Below, in pieces: positions 9,988 to 17,949 of a stretch of 64,000 bases of DNA. The notes under the pieces were generated by a model. The model searched no databases. It worked only from the letters and a program-made list of their open reading frames with translations, and was not told the DNA's origin. The stretch's first letter is position 1, and each line of letters begins with the position of its first letter. Source of the stretch: Clostridium folliculivorans (lineage in GTDB: Bacteria > Bacillota > Clostridia > Clostridiales > Clostridiaceae); assembly GCF_024341905.1 (NCBI RefSeq), contig NZ_BQXY01000001.1, positions 529,013 through 593,012 on the forward strand. The letters are read 5' to 3'. Position numbers and translations under genes: made by a program.

Positions 9988-10074
9988 CTCAACCATTAAT
10001 TTATACATGCTAAAAGTCATAGGTGCGTGACTTTCGAACAAGTATAAATTAAGTTTCGATATAGGAAATCTTTA
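9988..10074 (+). repeat. Structured element family C, copy C1, in the leader of a LysR gene
   Basis: The outer stem TTAATTTATAC (9996-10006) pairs perfectly with GTATAAATTAA (10042-10052). The inner stem AAAGTCA (10013-10019) pairs with TGACTTT (10028-10034) around an 8-base loop TAGGTGCG. Sequence after the stem (TTTCGATATAGGAAATCTTTAG) is also shared with copy C2. It ends about 12 bases before the LysR start codon, so it would lie in the 5' untranslated region. Confidence 0.75.
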
Positions 10075-10086
10075 GTAGGAGTAGAT

Positions 10087-10995
10087 ATGGAAATTCGTCA
10101 ATTGAAGTTTTTTATAAAAGTAGCAGAGCATAAAAATTTTACTATAGCAGCAGAAGAACTTTGTATATCTCAATCTGCCTTATCAAAACACATTAAGGCC
10201 TTGGAAAATGAACTAGGGGTAAGGCTTTTCGATAGGAGCAAGAGAAGGGTAAAGCTTACTGAAGCAGGTATAGAACTTTTAGATTATGCTAATATAATGA
10301 TAAATACATATAATGAGATGCATATAGCAATGAATGAATATAAGGGAAGTAATAGAAATACTTTGACAATAGGTACGATTCCAGTTATGACTCAATATGG
10401 AATCCAATCACTAATTGCAAGCTTTGCTAAGAAGAACAATGATATTGATATCAACATTACTGAGGGCACTGGCCCAGAGGTCTTATCATTTCTTGATAAT
10501 TCAAAAATAGATTTGGCATTAATTCGTACAGTTTCATTGTCAGAAGATATTTATAAAATAAATCCACTGATAGATGATGATTTAGTAATGATTGTTTCAA
10601 AGAATCACCAGTTTGCAAAAAAAGCTTCTGTTGATTTAGCTAAGGCATCTAAAGAAAATTTTATATTTTTAGATTCTGGGGTAGGGGTGTATAATATTAG
10701 CTTAAAAGCATGTAGAGAGTCAGGATTTGAACCTAAAGTTATATATAACTATAGCAGAATAGAAACCATAATTGGAATTGTAGCTGAGGGGATAGGCATA
10801 TCATTATTAATGAGAAAAGTAGTAGAGTTTTTCAATAATAAGGATGTAGTAATGATTGAGTTAGACCAAAGAGTTACTACTACTTTGGCTTTAGTTGCCC
10901 AAACTCAGAAAAAGTCAACTGAAGCTATGAATAAGTTCTATTCCTATACAGATGAATGGCTTAAAGAGAATAAAGTGCAGAGGATAAATAAATAA
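10087..10995 (+). CDS. LysR-family transcriptional regulator
   Basis: This is a 302-aa DNA-binding regulator. The N-terminal winged helix-turn-helix is typical: MEIRQLKFFIKVAEHKNFTI, then SQSALSKHIKALENELGVRLFDRSKRRVKLTEAG within residues 1-60. The rest is a periplasmic-binding-like effector domain (TIGTIPVMTQYG onward). The start ATG has a TAGGAG ribosome site. No divergent metabolic target is adjacent; the nearest downstream gene is a DUF554 protein about 365 bp away, so the regulon is unknown. The leader carries structured element C1, which may influence expression. Confidence 0.9.
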   Translation: MEIRQLKFFIKVAEHKNFTIAAEELCISQSALSKHIKALENELGVRLFDRSKRRVKLTEAGIELLDYANIMINTYNEMHIAMNEYKGSNRNTLTIGTIPVMTQYGIQSLIASFAKKNNDIDINITEGTGPEVLSFLDNSKIDLALIRTVSLSEDIYKINPLIDDDLVMIVSKNHQFAKKASVDLAKASKENFIFLDSGVGVYNISLKACRESGFEPKVIYNYSRIETIIGIVAEGIGISLLMRKVVEFFNNKDVVMIELDQRVTTTLALVAQTQKKSTEAMNKFYSYTDEWLKENKVQRINK

Positions 10996-11099
10996 GAGAA
11001 CTTAAATAGTTAATAATCAAAGTAGAATTATTTTTAGAAGAATAGGATATTAGTTGGTTGAGGCGTATTAATATAGATTCTATTTAGAACTGGTTTATC

Positions 11100-11204
11100 T
11101 ATAGATGTACCACTTCGAACCGAAATCTATTTTTAAAACTCTCACGGGTTCTGGTGAGAGGATTTAAAAATAATAAGTTTCATTACGAAGTGGTACATCC
11201 ATAT
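11100..11204. repeat. Palindromic element family A, copy A2
   Basis: The terminal inverted repeats are TATAGATGTACCACTTCG (11100-11117) and CGAAGTGGTACATCCATA (11187-11204). The inner stem TATTTTTAAA (11128-11137) pairs with TTTAAAAATA (11163-11172), and CTCTCAC (11139-11145) with GTGAGAG (11154-11160), around a GGGTTC loop. Compared with A1, stem positions change in a pairing-preserving way while the loop is conserved. Confidence 0.78.
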
Positions 11205-11207
11205 AGA

Positions 11208-11238
11208 AGATATATTCCAAATTGGAATATATCTTTTC
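11208..11238. terminator. Hairpin with T-rich tail adjoining element A2
   Basis: AGATATATTCCAA and TTGGAATATATCT form a near-perfect palindrome followed by TTTTCT. It may terminate LysR-side transcription. Confidence 0.5.
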
Positions 11239-11359
11239 TAATTCTGAATTGCTTAATAGTAATGGCCTAAATTATAATGAAATAAGACTTGGGCTAGAAG
11301 GTGTTTTGAATCCTTTTTAGTTATGAATTATATAAGTTAGTTAATGGAGGAGAATTAAA

Positions 11360-12106
11360 ATGCCAATTGGAATAATAGTTAATGCATGTACAGTACTTTT
11401 TGGAGGGATAATAGGTGCAATTTTAGGTGAGAAAATACCAGTAAGATTAAGACGAGCTTTACCATTAACTTTTGGGGTAGCATCAATGGGAATGGGCGTG
11501 AATTATATAGTAAAAGTACACACTCTTCCTGCAGTAATACTAGCCTTAATACTTGGAAGCGCTATTGGTGAATTGATTAAGTTAGAGGAGATAATAGGAA
11601 AATGGGCTAAAAAAGCTAAAGAGCCTATTGAAAGATTATTTTATAGTAATAAAAACGATGTTTATGAAGAAGTTGCAGTCACATTAGAAAATCAAGATGC
11701 TTTTATGGAGAAGTTTGTTGGAATATTGATTTTATTTTGTGCCAGTGGAACTGGTATATTTGGTGCATTAAATGAGGGAATGACAGGAGATCATTCAATA
11801 TTGATTACAAAGTCAATTCTAGACCTTTTTACTGCAGGAATATTTGCAGCTAGTCTTGGAATATTAGTAGGATTTATTTTTATTCCACAAATAATTATAT
11901 TACTTACATTGTTCTTTGGAGCAACCTTTATATTGCCAATGACTACACCGAATATGATTGCTGATTTTACTGCATGTGGTGGCATAATAATGTTAGGAAC
12001 AGGTTTTCGTATAAGTGAGATTAAGAATTTTCCAGTAGCCAATATGATACCAGCACTTATCTTAGTAATGCCTATATCGCATTTATGGGCTGTATTTATC
12101 CATTAA
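11360..12106 (+). CDS. DUF554 family membrane protein
   Basis: This 248-aa integral membrane protein of the DUF554 (YdfK-like) family begins MPIGIIVNACTVLFGGIIGAILGEKIP. The motifs MGVNYIV, LGSAIGELIKLEE, FCASGTGIFGALNEGMTGDHSIL and ITKSILDLFTAGIFAASLGILVG are characteristic. Six or seven membrane helices can be drawn. The ribosome site GGAGGAG precedes the ATG. Its role is unknown, although a transport function has been suspected for the family. It is a single gene located between element A2 and rnpB. Confidence 0.9.
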   Translation: MPIGIIVNACTVLFGGIIGAILGEKIPVRLRRALPLTFGVASMGMGVNYIVKVHTLPAVILALILGSAIGELIKLEEIIGKWAKKAKEPIERLFYSNKNDVYEEVAVTLENQDAFMEKFVGILILFCASGTGIFGALNEGMTGDHSILITKSILDLFTAGIFAASLGILVGFIFIPQIIILLTLFFGATFILPMTTPNMIADFTACGGIIMLGTGFRISEIKNFPVANMIPALILVMPISHLWAVFIH

Positions 12107-12300
12107 TGTATGATTATTACTAAGTATGGATAGCTCTAAAGCTAAAAATATCTTTTTTAAATTTTTAAGTACTGATAAACGGTTTTTTTTATATAGTTTT
12201 GATTGTAGAGTTGACTATATGTAATGCAAATTTAATAAAGTTATAAACTGATAATAGAAAAATTTAGCCATATTATATTAAATATCCTATGAAAAATTAT

Positions 12301-12329
12301 TTGCTTTATGTCGATTAGTATGATAAGAT
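12301..12329 (+). promoter_or_regulatory. Promoter of rnpB
   Basis: TTGCTT at 12301-12306 and TAAGAT at 12324-12329 are separated by exactly 17 bases. The predicted start, seven bases downstream, coincides with the first paired base of RNase P RNA. Confidence 0.6.
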
Positions 12330-12336
12330 AAATCTT

Positions 12337-12709
12337 GCGAGTAAGCCAGACAATCGCTGCTGACGACAGTCAGGAGAGGAAAGTCCGAGCTCCGCAGGGC
12401 AGGGTGCTGGATAACGTCCAGTCGAGGCGACCCGAAGGAAAGTGCAACAGAGATATACCGCCAGAATTCTTTTTAAGAATGAGTATGATATTTATATCAT
12501 CTGGTAAGGGTGGAAAGGCGAGGTAAGAGCTCACCAGCGTGATGGCGACTTCACGGCTCTGTAAACCCCACCTGGAGCAAGATCGAATAGAGAGGCATTA
12601 TGGGATTGCCCGTCCCGCCTCTGGGTGTATCGCTGGAGCCCATCGGCAACGATGGGCCTAGATAGATGATTGTCAAATACAGAACTCGGCTTACAGACTT
12701 ATCTCGCGC
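12337..12709 (+). ncRNA. rnpB: RNase P RNA (catalytic subunit of ribonuclease P)
   Basis: This RNA removes tRNA 5' leaders. The universally conserved GAGGAAAGTCCG block occurs near 12374, followed by GGGCAGGGTGCTGG, GAAAGTGCAACAGAGA, the AAGGGTGGAAAGGCGAGGTAAGAGCTCACC segment split across 12505-12535, and the 3' block ACAGAACTCGGCTTA. The 5' end GCGAG (12337-12341) and TAAGCC pair with GGCTTA and CTCGC (12703-12707) to close helix P1/P2. The ends are inferred from this pairing. The last 37 bases are repeated at 19029 onward because a mobile element has integrated here. Confidence 0.95.
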
Positions 12710-12748
12710 ATTGAAAACACTAGGTTTTACCTAAGTGTTTTTTTATTT
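12673..12748 (+). repeat. Left attachment-site repeat (attL) of element in rnpB
   Basis: This is a 76-bp direct repeat of 19029-19104 with one mismatch (T12728 versus G19084). It covers the last part of rnpB, the terminator, and the first bases of the element, including the stop codon of the recombinase remnant. Confidence 0.85.
12714..12745 (+). terminator. rnpB terminator (left copy, inside attL)
   Basis: AAAACACTAGG and CCTAAGTGTTTTTTT form a stem with one bulged base and a T run. It is duplicated at 19070-19101. Confidence 0.8.
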
Positions 12749-13186
12749 TGCCACCGATTTGCCACCGAGAATATTATTTAATTTTTCAGTAGCTTCTTTC
12801 TGCATTTCTTTATCTACATGAGAGTATATATTTGCTGTTGTAGACATCTCTCTATGGCCTAATCTTTCTTAAACGACTTTCATTGATACGCCTTGCTTCA
12901 GGAGTAGGGTTGCGTTGGTGTGTCTTAAATCATGGAATCTAATATTTTTTTCTATATTTGCAGCTTTAGTTAATTTCTTTAACTTATTCAAATAGTACAT
13001 AGGATGAATAAACTTCCCAGTATCCCACAACATAATCAAGTCATAGCTTTTATCATTCCAGCTATTAGTTATATAAAATTCACCATATTGTAATTTACTT
13101 TTCTATTTACTTTTACATAACTTTCTAACCAATCAAGACTAAATTCAGTAATGGATCTTTAAGTTCAATACTTCAGATAAGACAAC
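12743..13186 (-). pseudogene. Tyrosine recombinase (integrase) remnant
   Basis: Minus-strand translation gives the catalytic C-terminus: RFHDLRHTNATLLLKQG (HxxR box), then MKVV, an in-frame TAA, ERLGHREMSTTANIYSHVD (LGH box and the tyrosine) and the end NILGGKSVAK. The stop lies where Q is expected in VVQERLGH, so the box II region is split. Upstream, a core-binding-domain scrap (EFSLDWLESYVKVNRKVN) is joined almost directly to the catalytic part, so the middle of the gene is deleted, and the IS3-family element cuts it off at 13187. This was the element's own integrase; its stop codon overlaps attL. Confidence 0.85.
12748..12766. promoter_or_regulatory. Possible recombinase arm sites, left end
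   Basis: The motif TTGCCACCG occurs twice in tandem (12748-12756 and 12758-12766). Related GCCACCC/TTGCCACCG motifs lie at the right end. Terminal placement at both ends suggests integrase or excisionase binding; this is inference. Confidence 0.4.
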
Positions 13187-13227
13187 TGGACCTGTCAAGG
13201 TTTTGTAGACATGAAGTTAAGAGAATT

Positions 13228-14022
13228 TTATGAATTTTGTTTCTCAAATTGGGATGGAGAGAGATATCCCAATGAAGAATGTATTCTTTTCGTGTTGTAA
13301 TATAATTCAATGTATTTAAAGATTTCTTTTTGAGCTTGTTCAGGTGTCGCATAGTGTGCTCCTTGAATGAGCTCTCTTTTTATTGTCCTGTAAAAAGACT
13401 CCATTACTGCATTATCATAAGGATTTCCTTTTCGACTATTGCTGTGTTTAGCTCCATGCTTTGAGAGAATAGCTCTAAAATTGCCGCCAGTATACTGAGA
13501 ACCTTGATCGGTATGGACAATCAGTCCAGTCTCGGGGCGCTCCTTTCCATAAGCTTGTAAAAATGCCTCAATTACTAAATTATCTTTCATTCTGTTACCC
13601 ATTGACCACCCAACAACTTTTCTAGAGAATAGGTCTACAAATACAGAAAGATATAGAGTACCTTTCTTAGTAGGAATATATGTAATGTCCCCAACCCAGA
13701 TCTTGTTTTTGGCATCGGTTAAAAACATCTGATTTAACAAGTTAGGCCGTTCTTCGCCTCTATTTTTGAGATTATATTTTTTATAGTTATACCTGGTACC
13801 TTTCGGGCATAAATTCATTTCACGCATTAGTCTGGATATCCGTTTCCTGTTAGCATAAATTCCGCGCTCATTAAGAACTTTTCCAATGCGTATAGAACCG
13901 TAACGTCCTTTATGCTCATCGAATATTTCTTTAATAATTTCTTTCAAAGCTGCATTCTCAAGATCACGCTGGGAAGGTTTGTGATCTAGGTATTTATAGT
14001 AGCCTGATCTTGAAACTCCCAA
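13228..14022 (-). CDS. IS3-family transposase OrfB (DDE catalytic domain)
   Basis: OrfB carries the rve integrase core: WVGDITYIPT (first Asp), VHTDQGSQYTG (second Asp) and NPYDNAVMESFYRTIKREL (Glu), a complete DDE triad with the usual spacing, ending at YYNTKRIHSSLGYLSP. The N-terminal HTH_21 segment (KEIFDEHKGRYGSIRIGKVLNERG) is present. The methionine at 14022 is internal: the frame is open upstream to the A7 run at 14115-14121 (IPGLLEAKEQIRFQF), so the working protein is probably an OrfA-OrfB fusion made by -1 frameshifting. It appears intact and could be active. Confidence 0.9.
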   Translation of the reverse strand: MGVSRSGYYKYLDHKPSQRDLENAALKEIIKEIFDEHKGRYGSIRIGKVLNERGIYANRKRISRLMREMNLCPKGTRYNYKKYNLKNRGEERPNLLNQMFLTDAKNKIWVGDITYIPTKKGTLYLSVFVDLFSRKVVGWSMGNRMKDNLVIEAFLQAYGKERPETGLIVHTDQGSQYTGGNFRAILSKHGAKHSNSRKGNPYDNAVMESFYRTIKRELIQGAHYATPEQAQKEIFKYIELYYNTKRIHSSLGYLSPSQFEKQNS

Positions 14023-14081
14023 TGCTTTGCAGGCCTTCTTGATGTTTATATGATCTTGATTGTCTTTTATGAATTGGAATC

Positions 14082-14390
14082 TTATTTGTTCTTTCGCTTC
14101 AAGAAGGCCTGGTATTTTTTTAGCATATCTAATTCCTTTTTAAGTCCCTCATTCTCTTGTCTAAGCTTTTTTATCTCGTACTGACAAGAATAGAGTGCAG
14201 TCCCGTGACCTGGGAATGCACTCTCTCCATATTCTTCGTATTCATTGATCCAACGGTAGAGGGAGTTGTAGTGGATGTTTAAAGCTACGGCTGCCTCAGC
14301 GACAGACATGTCGTCATCCAAAACTAATTTTACCGCTGCAATCTTAAATTGTTTATCATATGAACGTCTCATAAAGTAGCCACCTTTCAC
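14082..14390 (-). CDS. IS3-family transposase OrfA
   Basis: This 102-aa DNA-binding subunit has a helix-turn-helix (FKIAAVKLVLDDDMSVAEAA, then YNSLYRWINEYEEYG) followed by a leucine-zipper coiled coil (YEIKKLRQENEGLKKELDML). A GGTGGC-type ribosome site precedes an ATG at the internal methionine (FMRRSYDKQ); the frame also has an earlier ATG at 14390. The end overlaps OrfB in the -1 frame at seven consecutive A, the typical slippery site of this group. Confidence 0.88.
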   Translation of the reverse strand: MKGGYFMRRSYDKQFKIAAVKLVLDDDMSVAEAAVALNIHYNSLYRWINEYEEYGESAFPGHGTALYSCQYEIKKLRQENEGLKKELDMLKKYQAFLKRKNK

Positions 14391-14433
14391 TATTTTTTCT
14401 TAACTCTGTGTCTACTTTATTGTACCATGTCCA

Positions 14434-14480
14434 AATTTTTATTTTTTAATCTGTCTACTTTAAGGGGAGCATATCAAGTT
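14434..14480. repeat. Vestigial IS end beside the IS3-family element
   Basis: Read on the minus strand, this flank contains TTAAAGTAGACAG followed by an A-rich stretch, resembling the inner part of the adjacent right terminal repeat (AAAGTAGACAC). It may be a scrap of a related copy. Confidence 0.35.
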
Positions 14481-14521
14481 TATATGGCTTTTATGGGGCA
14501 AGAAGAATAGTTAACTAAATT

Positions 14522-14556
14522 AAAGACCTAGAAGGAATATCCTTCTAGATCTTTTT
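14522..14556. terminator. Terminator overlapping the end of the element membrane protein
   Basis: AAAGACCTAGAAGG and CCTTCTAGATCTTT form a near-perfect hairpin, with T runs on the plus strand. The stop codon of the minus-strand gene (14545-14547) lies inside the stem. Confidence 0.7.
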
Positions 14557-15927
14557 TCTATTAGTTAATTTAAATGAACCAATAGAAAATTCTAAGTTAG
14601 AGATTTTTTGCAAGTTATTTTCTGATTGTATCGAGAAAGTTACATTGTTAGTATAACTTTTCCAATATTCCATTACATAAATCTTAATTGTACCATCTTT
14701 CTCTTCTTGAGGTTCAGAAATATCATATCCTATAAAATCTGATAAATTATTTCTATTATATGTATCGTCAATAGACCATTTCTTGCTTAAGAGATCCTTA
14801 GAAAGAATGTTTGAACTAAAGTATTTATCTGTAAATAAAGAAATATATTTTTCGGGATTTTTGTTTTTAATTCTGTAATCATAATAATTACTTATTAAAT
14901 CAATAGACTTTAAATGAAGTGAATCATGCTTTTTTGATGAGTCAAATGCGTTATACTCTTCCATTTTTTTTGCATCATATATTTCAATAAAATCTATTTT
15001 ATCTTTCGGTATATTTACTAATCTATTTGGAGCCGTAGTGAACCCGATAAAAAAGTCATTATTGTTATCTAAGTAATAATAGTCAGTAGAAACACCTTGG
15101 GAATGCACAATAGCCTTTTTCATTGTCCCATCTTTATCGTTCAATTTATTTAATTTAGTTTGAAACGAAAATGCACCGAACATATACGTTGAAAACGAAA
15201 CATATATTATTAAAACAATACATAGGCAAGTTGCTTTTACAAAACTATCCCTAATTGTGTAAATATTATATAGTATGAATATAATAATAAATATATAGGA
15301 AGAGTAATATAAAGTCATAAATATGGTACCAACTTTATAAGTTAGTGGATTGGAAACACCTATAAATGTAAAATGCAATAGCAAACAAGCCAAGATTGAA
15401 AAGTACAGTTTATAAAAAAAATAATTACTGGTTCCATAAAACTTAAAAATTTTTAAGATTTCAACTTTAAAATCCTTTATTGTACGAATAACGGATTTTA
15501 AAGGCTGTATTTTTATATTAACAATAGAAGTTTTTATACACGCGAGGAAATTTTTTAATCTAGTAATTTTGGATAATTTAAATCTAATTCTAGCTAAAAC
15601 TCTAATAAAAGGTTTAAATATAAATAATCCTAACAATATTATGCACATATCAATAAGAATACTTGGGAGTGAACTAAATAGATAGTTTAAGCCGTTTAAT
15701 AAATATAATTCTTTTGAAAACATGGTAAAACCTAAGTAGCCACTTAAGAAGTTATTTAATGGTCCATCACTGGAGTTAAATGCCAATGTCAATCCGCTAG
15801 TGAATAGAAAACCAAGGTAAAACACTAATATCGGAAGCGCAACGGTATACTCTAATAAAGTCGAATATTTCATTAATTTGCTTACTGGACTTTCAGCTTT
15901 TTTAAATTTTTCATTACTGTTATACAT
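14545..15927 (-). CDS. Multi-pass membrane protein of unknown function (element cargo)
   Basis: I do not recognise this 460-aa protein. The N-terminal half holds about five hydrophobic segments (around residues 28-50, 85-105, 170-190, 200-222 and 232-252), with a basic loop (RVLARIRFKLSKITRLKNFL) between the second and third. The C-terminal 200 residues are soluble and would lie outside the membrane on the opposite side (DDTYNRNNLSDFIGYDISEPQEEKDG). The ATG at 15927 follows a GGAGCA-like ribosome site. It is the longest cargo gene of the rnpB element. No toxin or immunity motif was recognised. Confidence 0.7.
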   Translation of the reverse strand: MYNSNEKFKKAESPVSKLMKYSTLLEYTVALPILVFYLGFLFTSGLTLAFNSSDGPLNNFLSGYLGFTMFSKELYLLNGLNYLFSSLPSILIDMCIILLGLFIFKPFIRVLARIRFKLSKITRLKNFLACIKTSIVNIKIQPLKSVIRTIKDFKVEILKIFKFYGTSNYFFYKLYFSILACLLLHFTFIGVSNPLTYKVGTIFMTLYYSSYIFIIIFILYNIYTIRDSFVKATCLCIVLIIYVSFSTYMFGAFSFQTKLNKLNDKDGTMKKAIVHSQGVSTDYYYLDNNNDFFIGFTTAPNRLVNIPKDKIDFIEIYDAKKMEEYNAFDSSKKHDSLHLKSIDLISNYYDYRIKNKNPEKYISLFTDKYFSSNILSKDLLSKKWSIDDTYNRNNLSDFIGYDISEPQEEKDGTIKIYVMEYWKSYTNNVTFSIQSENNLQKISNLEFSIGSFKLTNRKKI

Positions 15928-16125
15928 AATTGCTCCTTTTTAAAAAACTTTATTCCTTAACATTTTTGCAAAATTTGTACATGTTGTAAAGAAAAGTCTA
16001 ATTCAAAATAATAAGATTCATATATTGATTATAGAGTTCTTATATATTTGTAAAATGCTAGACTAGTATGGTTAATTATAAAAGAACAGTGGAGAGTTTA
16101 TGGGGAAAAATAAATTATTAATAAT

Positions 16126-16581
16126 ATGTTGATTAACTGTATTTATAGGTGGCACTACTCTGCTATTGGAAAAATAAAAAGAGGTATACACTTTAGCTGC
16201 TGGATTGTTGGGGGTGGATACTTTTATGATTTGTTTAGAATCTCTACAAATGATAATATTATGGATTTGATAAATAAGAATGAGGAACAAAATAAAATTA
16301 AATCACAGGAGAGGAAAGAACTAGGGAAAAGATTAACTACAGGAAAATATGAAAGATTAGCACAATATAGGAGAGAAGGAATTCCATATTGTCCTAAGTG
16401 TCATTCTACAAGTTTATCAGCAAATCAAAAAGGATATGGATATGGTAAGGGATTTGTTGGAGCAGCAGTTGTTGGGCCAATAGGAGCATTTGCTGGAGGC
16501 ATAGGTAGTAAGAAAGTAATGATAATTTGTTTAAATTGTGGCATAAGTTTAAACAAAAGAAAAGATTGTTTTAGTTATTAA
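16126..16581 (+). CDS. TM2-like/zinc-ribbon protein, N-terminus probably broken
   Basis: The C-terminal half is clear: CPKCHSTSLSANQKG, a glycine-rich hydrophobic hairpin (GFVGAAVVGPIGAFAGGIGSKK), then ICLNCG, a zinc ribbon split around a membrane hairpin that is common in Firmicute phage and element proteins. The N-terminal part (GKIKRGIHFSCWIVGGGYFYDLFRI) resembles a TM2 domain. The best start signal, GGAGAG with ATG at 16100, lies in another frame (MGKNKLLIIC, then TGA), so the first TM2 helix appears to have been lost to a nonsense change and a frameshift. The ATG at 16126 has no ribosome site. It is likely a decaying gene. Confidence 0.55.
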   Translation: MLINCIYRWHYSAIGKIKRGIHFSCWIVGGGYFYDLFRISTNDNIMDLINKNEEQNKIKSQERKELGKRLTTGKYERLAQYRREGIPYCPKCHSTSLSANQKGYGYGKGFVGAAVVGPIGAFAGGIGSKKVMIICLNCGISLNKRKDCFSY

Positions 16582-16582
16582 C

Positions 16583-16618
16583 CAGTAGACTAGAGGGAGA
16601 AACCCTTCTAGTTTTTTT
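16583..16618 (+). terminator. Terminator after the zinc-ribbon gene
   Basis: ACTAGAGGG and CCCTTCTAGT (one bulge) are followed by seven T. Confidence 0.7.
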
Positions 16619-16663
16619 ATTTCTAATATATATTCTATATAAATAATTTATGAAAAGAAGAAT

Positions 16664-16702
16664 AATGGCACATAAGAAAGCTATCTTCCTTATGTGCCAT
16701 TA
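16664..16702. terminator. Bidirectional hairpin between convergent element genes
   Basis: AATGGCACATAAG and CTTATGTGCCATT are perfect arms. T tails are modest. It separates the zinc-ribbon gene from the minus-strand secreted protein operon. Confidence 0.5.
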
Positions 16703-16707
16703 CATAT

Positions 16708-16848
16708 TTATAGTATATTTTTATCTTTTAGATGTTTAACTGCACTTATTATTGCATATTTTATTACAAAAAATAAAACTATAGGAAATATTATAATCCC
16801 AGCAAAAGCTTCAAATAATTGACTTGTTATTAAAAAAAAGTTATCCAT
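16708..16848 (-). CDS. Small membrane protein (46 aa) after the secreted protein
   Basis: This short frame is read on the minus strand: MDNFFLITSQLFEAFAGIII, then FPIVLFFVIKYAIISAVKHL, ending KDKNIL. One long or two short membrane helices fill most of it, with a basic C-terminus. It starts 21 bases after the stop of the secreted-protein gene, and an AAGGA lies about 13 bases upstream of the ATG, so the ribosome site is poorly spaced. The position suggests a two-gene operon. No function is recognised; small size, hydrophobicity and pairing with a secreted protein could fit an immunity-like partner, but that is speculation. Confidence 0.45.
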   Translation of the reverse strand: MDNFFLITSQLFEAFAGIIIFPIVLFFVIKYAIISAVKHLKDKNIL

Positions 16849-16869
16849 AATATATTTATATCCTTAATA

Positions 16870-17667
16870 TTAGCGCTTTGTCATGAACATATAGTATTTT
16901 GTTTCAAATACATTAAGCTCAAGAGTATATCCGCTAGTTTTTGTATAAAGACCACCAGCGCTAGACACTTGAGTCATTGAAGCATATGCAAGTGCTGGTT
17001 GTGTACCAGTTTGGACTGCACGAACTATTGTTGGTTGATTATATGTCCAAGTGCCATAACCCCAACCAGTAGTATCGTGTGCGTTATATATTGTAGAACC
17101 GCCGCCTCTATATTCAGTGAAAGAGGTTACAAATCCTGCATGGGATGTTCCGTAATTTCCTTCAATAAATTCGTCAACGTACTCAGTTGAATAATTGCTA
17201 GTGTACACATAATTAGGAGTTATCAAATTTTTATTTGCTATTGGTAAAGTTTTTTTAGCTATAGGCTTTGATGTTAATTTTATATAAGATCCATCTGGAA
17301 ACTTGTACATTTTAGTTTTAGATGCTAGCAGTGCTTGTTTGCTAGTAGGTTTAGTAAAAGCAAAGAATTCCTTAGGAACTTTTGCTAGCTTTTCTGGGGT
17401 CTCAGCATCTAATACTTGTCCGTTTTTAAGCTTAGTTATACATCTTTCTATACTTGTATTGTCTAAACCATCTTTAGCAAATTGTTCTCTTATAAGCTTT
17501 TCCTCTTGATAAGTAATTAGAGATTTTGAATTGAAATAATTAGAATTAATTGATTGGCTTGTCTTAGGAGCATCTAAAGTTTTAGCATGTGCAATTGATG
17601 GTGTGAAAACTCCTATTGTTAAGCTTAATGATAATAATAATGCATAAATTTTTGTTCTTTTTTTCAT
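16870..17667 (-). CDS. Secreted protein of unknown function (element cargo)
   Basis: This 265-aa protein has a clear Sec signal peptide: MKKRTKIYALLLSLSLTIGV, then FTPSIAHAK with an AHA-type cleavage near residue 28. The mature part begins with a charged helical region (EEKLIREQFAKDGLDNTSIERCITKL), followed by a Gly/Thr/Tyr-rich beta-like C-terminal domain (about residues 150-265: YRGGGSTIYNAHDTTGWGYG). No LPXTG, lipobox or catalytic motif was seen. The ribosome site AAAGGAGG is strong. It lies in the rnpB-integrated element, so it is acquired cargo. The family is not recognised. Confidence 0.75.
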   Translation of the reverse strand: MKKRTKIYALLLSLSLTIGVFTPSIAHAKTLDAPKTSQSINSNYFNSKSLITYQEEKLIREQFAKDGLDNTSIERCITKLKNGQVLDAETPEKLAKVPKEFFAFTKPTSKQALLASKTKMYKFPDGSYIKLTSKPIAKKTLPIANKNLITPNYVYTSNYSTEYVDEFIEGNYGTSHAGFVTSFTEYRGGGSTIYNAHDTTGWGYGTWTYNQPTIVRAVQTGTQPALAYASMTQVSSAGGLYTKTSGYTLELNVFETKYYMFMTKR

Positions 17668-17949
17668 GTAGAGCCTCCTTTAAATTACAATAAATTATTT
17701 TATATGTTATAATTTGTAAAGTGTTATCATTATAAGTTGCATAAGTTATATTGTCAACCAATATTTTGTAAAAAATAATATAAAATTCCAAGTAAATGTT
17801 TGATGAATTTATTGAAAGATGTTAAATTATTAAAGTTTGATATATCTAAGAGATACAAAAGAAGTGATTTGAAGTAAATTAGATATGGGATAAAGTATTT
17901 TTATTGGGGACATGAAATTTAATAGGGTAACTAAGAGGGGGAAAGCGAG

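Larger units (their letters stand above)
13187..14433 (-). mobile_element. IS3-family insertion sequence (IS150-like)
   Basis: The element is 1247 bp with 36-bp imperfect terminal inverted repeats: the left end begins TGGACCTGTCAAGG (13187), and the right end read inward begins TGGACATGGTACAA (from 14433); both continue to AGTTAAGA. It carries overlapping orfA and orfB read on the minus strand, with an A7 slippery run (14115-14121) in the overlap. No target duplication is obvious, so a deletion or rearrangement may have followed insertion. It truncates the integrase remnant. Confidence 0.85.

Noticed and set aside
12335..12526. Plus-strand open frame of 63 codons
   Set aside because: It lies entirely in the conserved body of RNase P RNA.
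16072..16290. Minus-strand open frame opposite the zinc-ribbon gene
   Set aside because: The plus-strand frame carries recognisable TM2 and zinc-ribbon sequence; the opposite frame does not.
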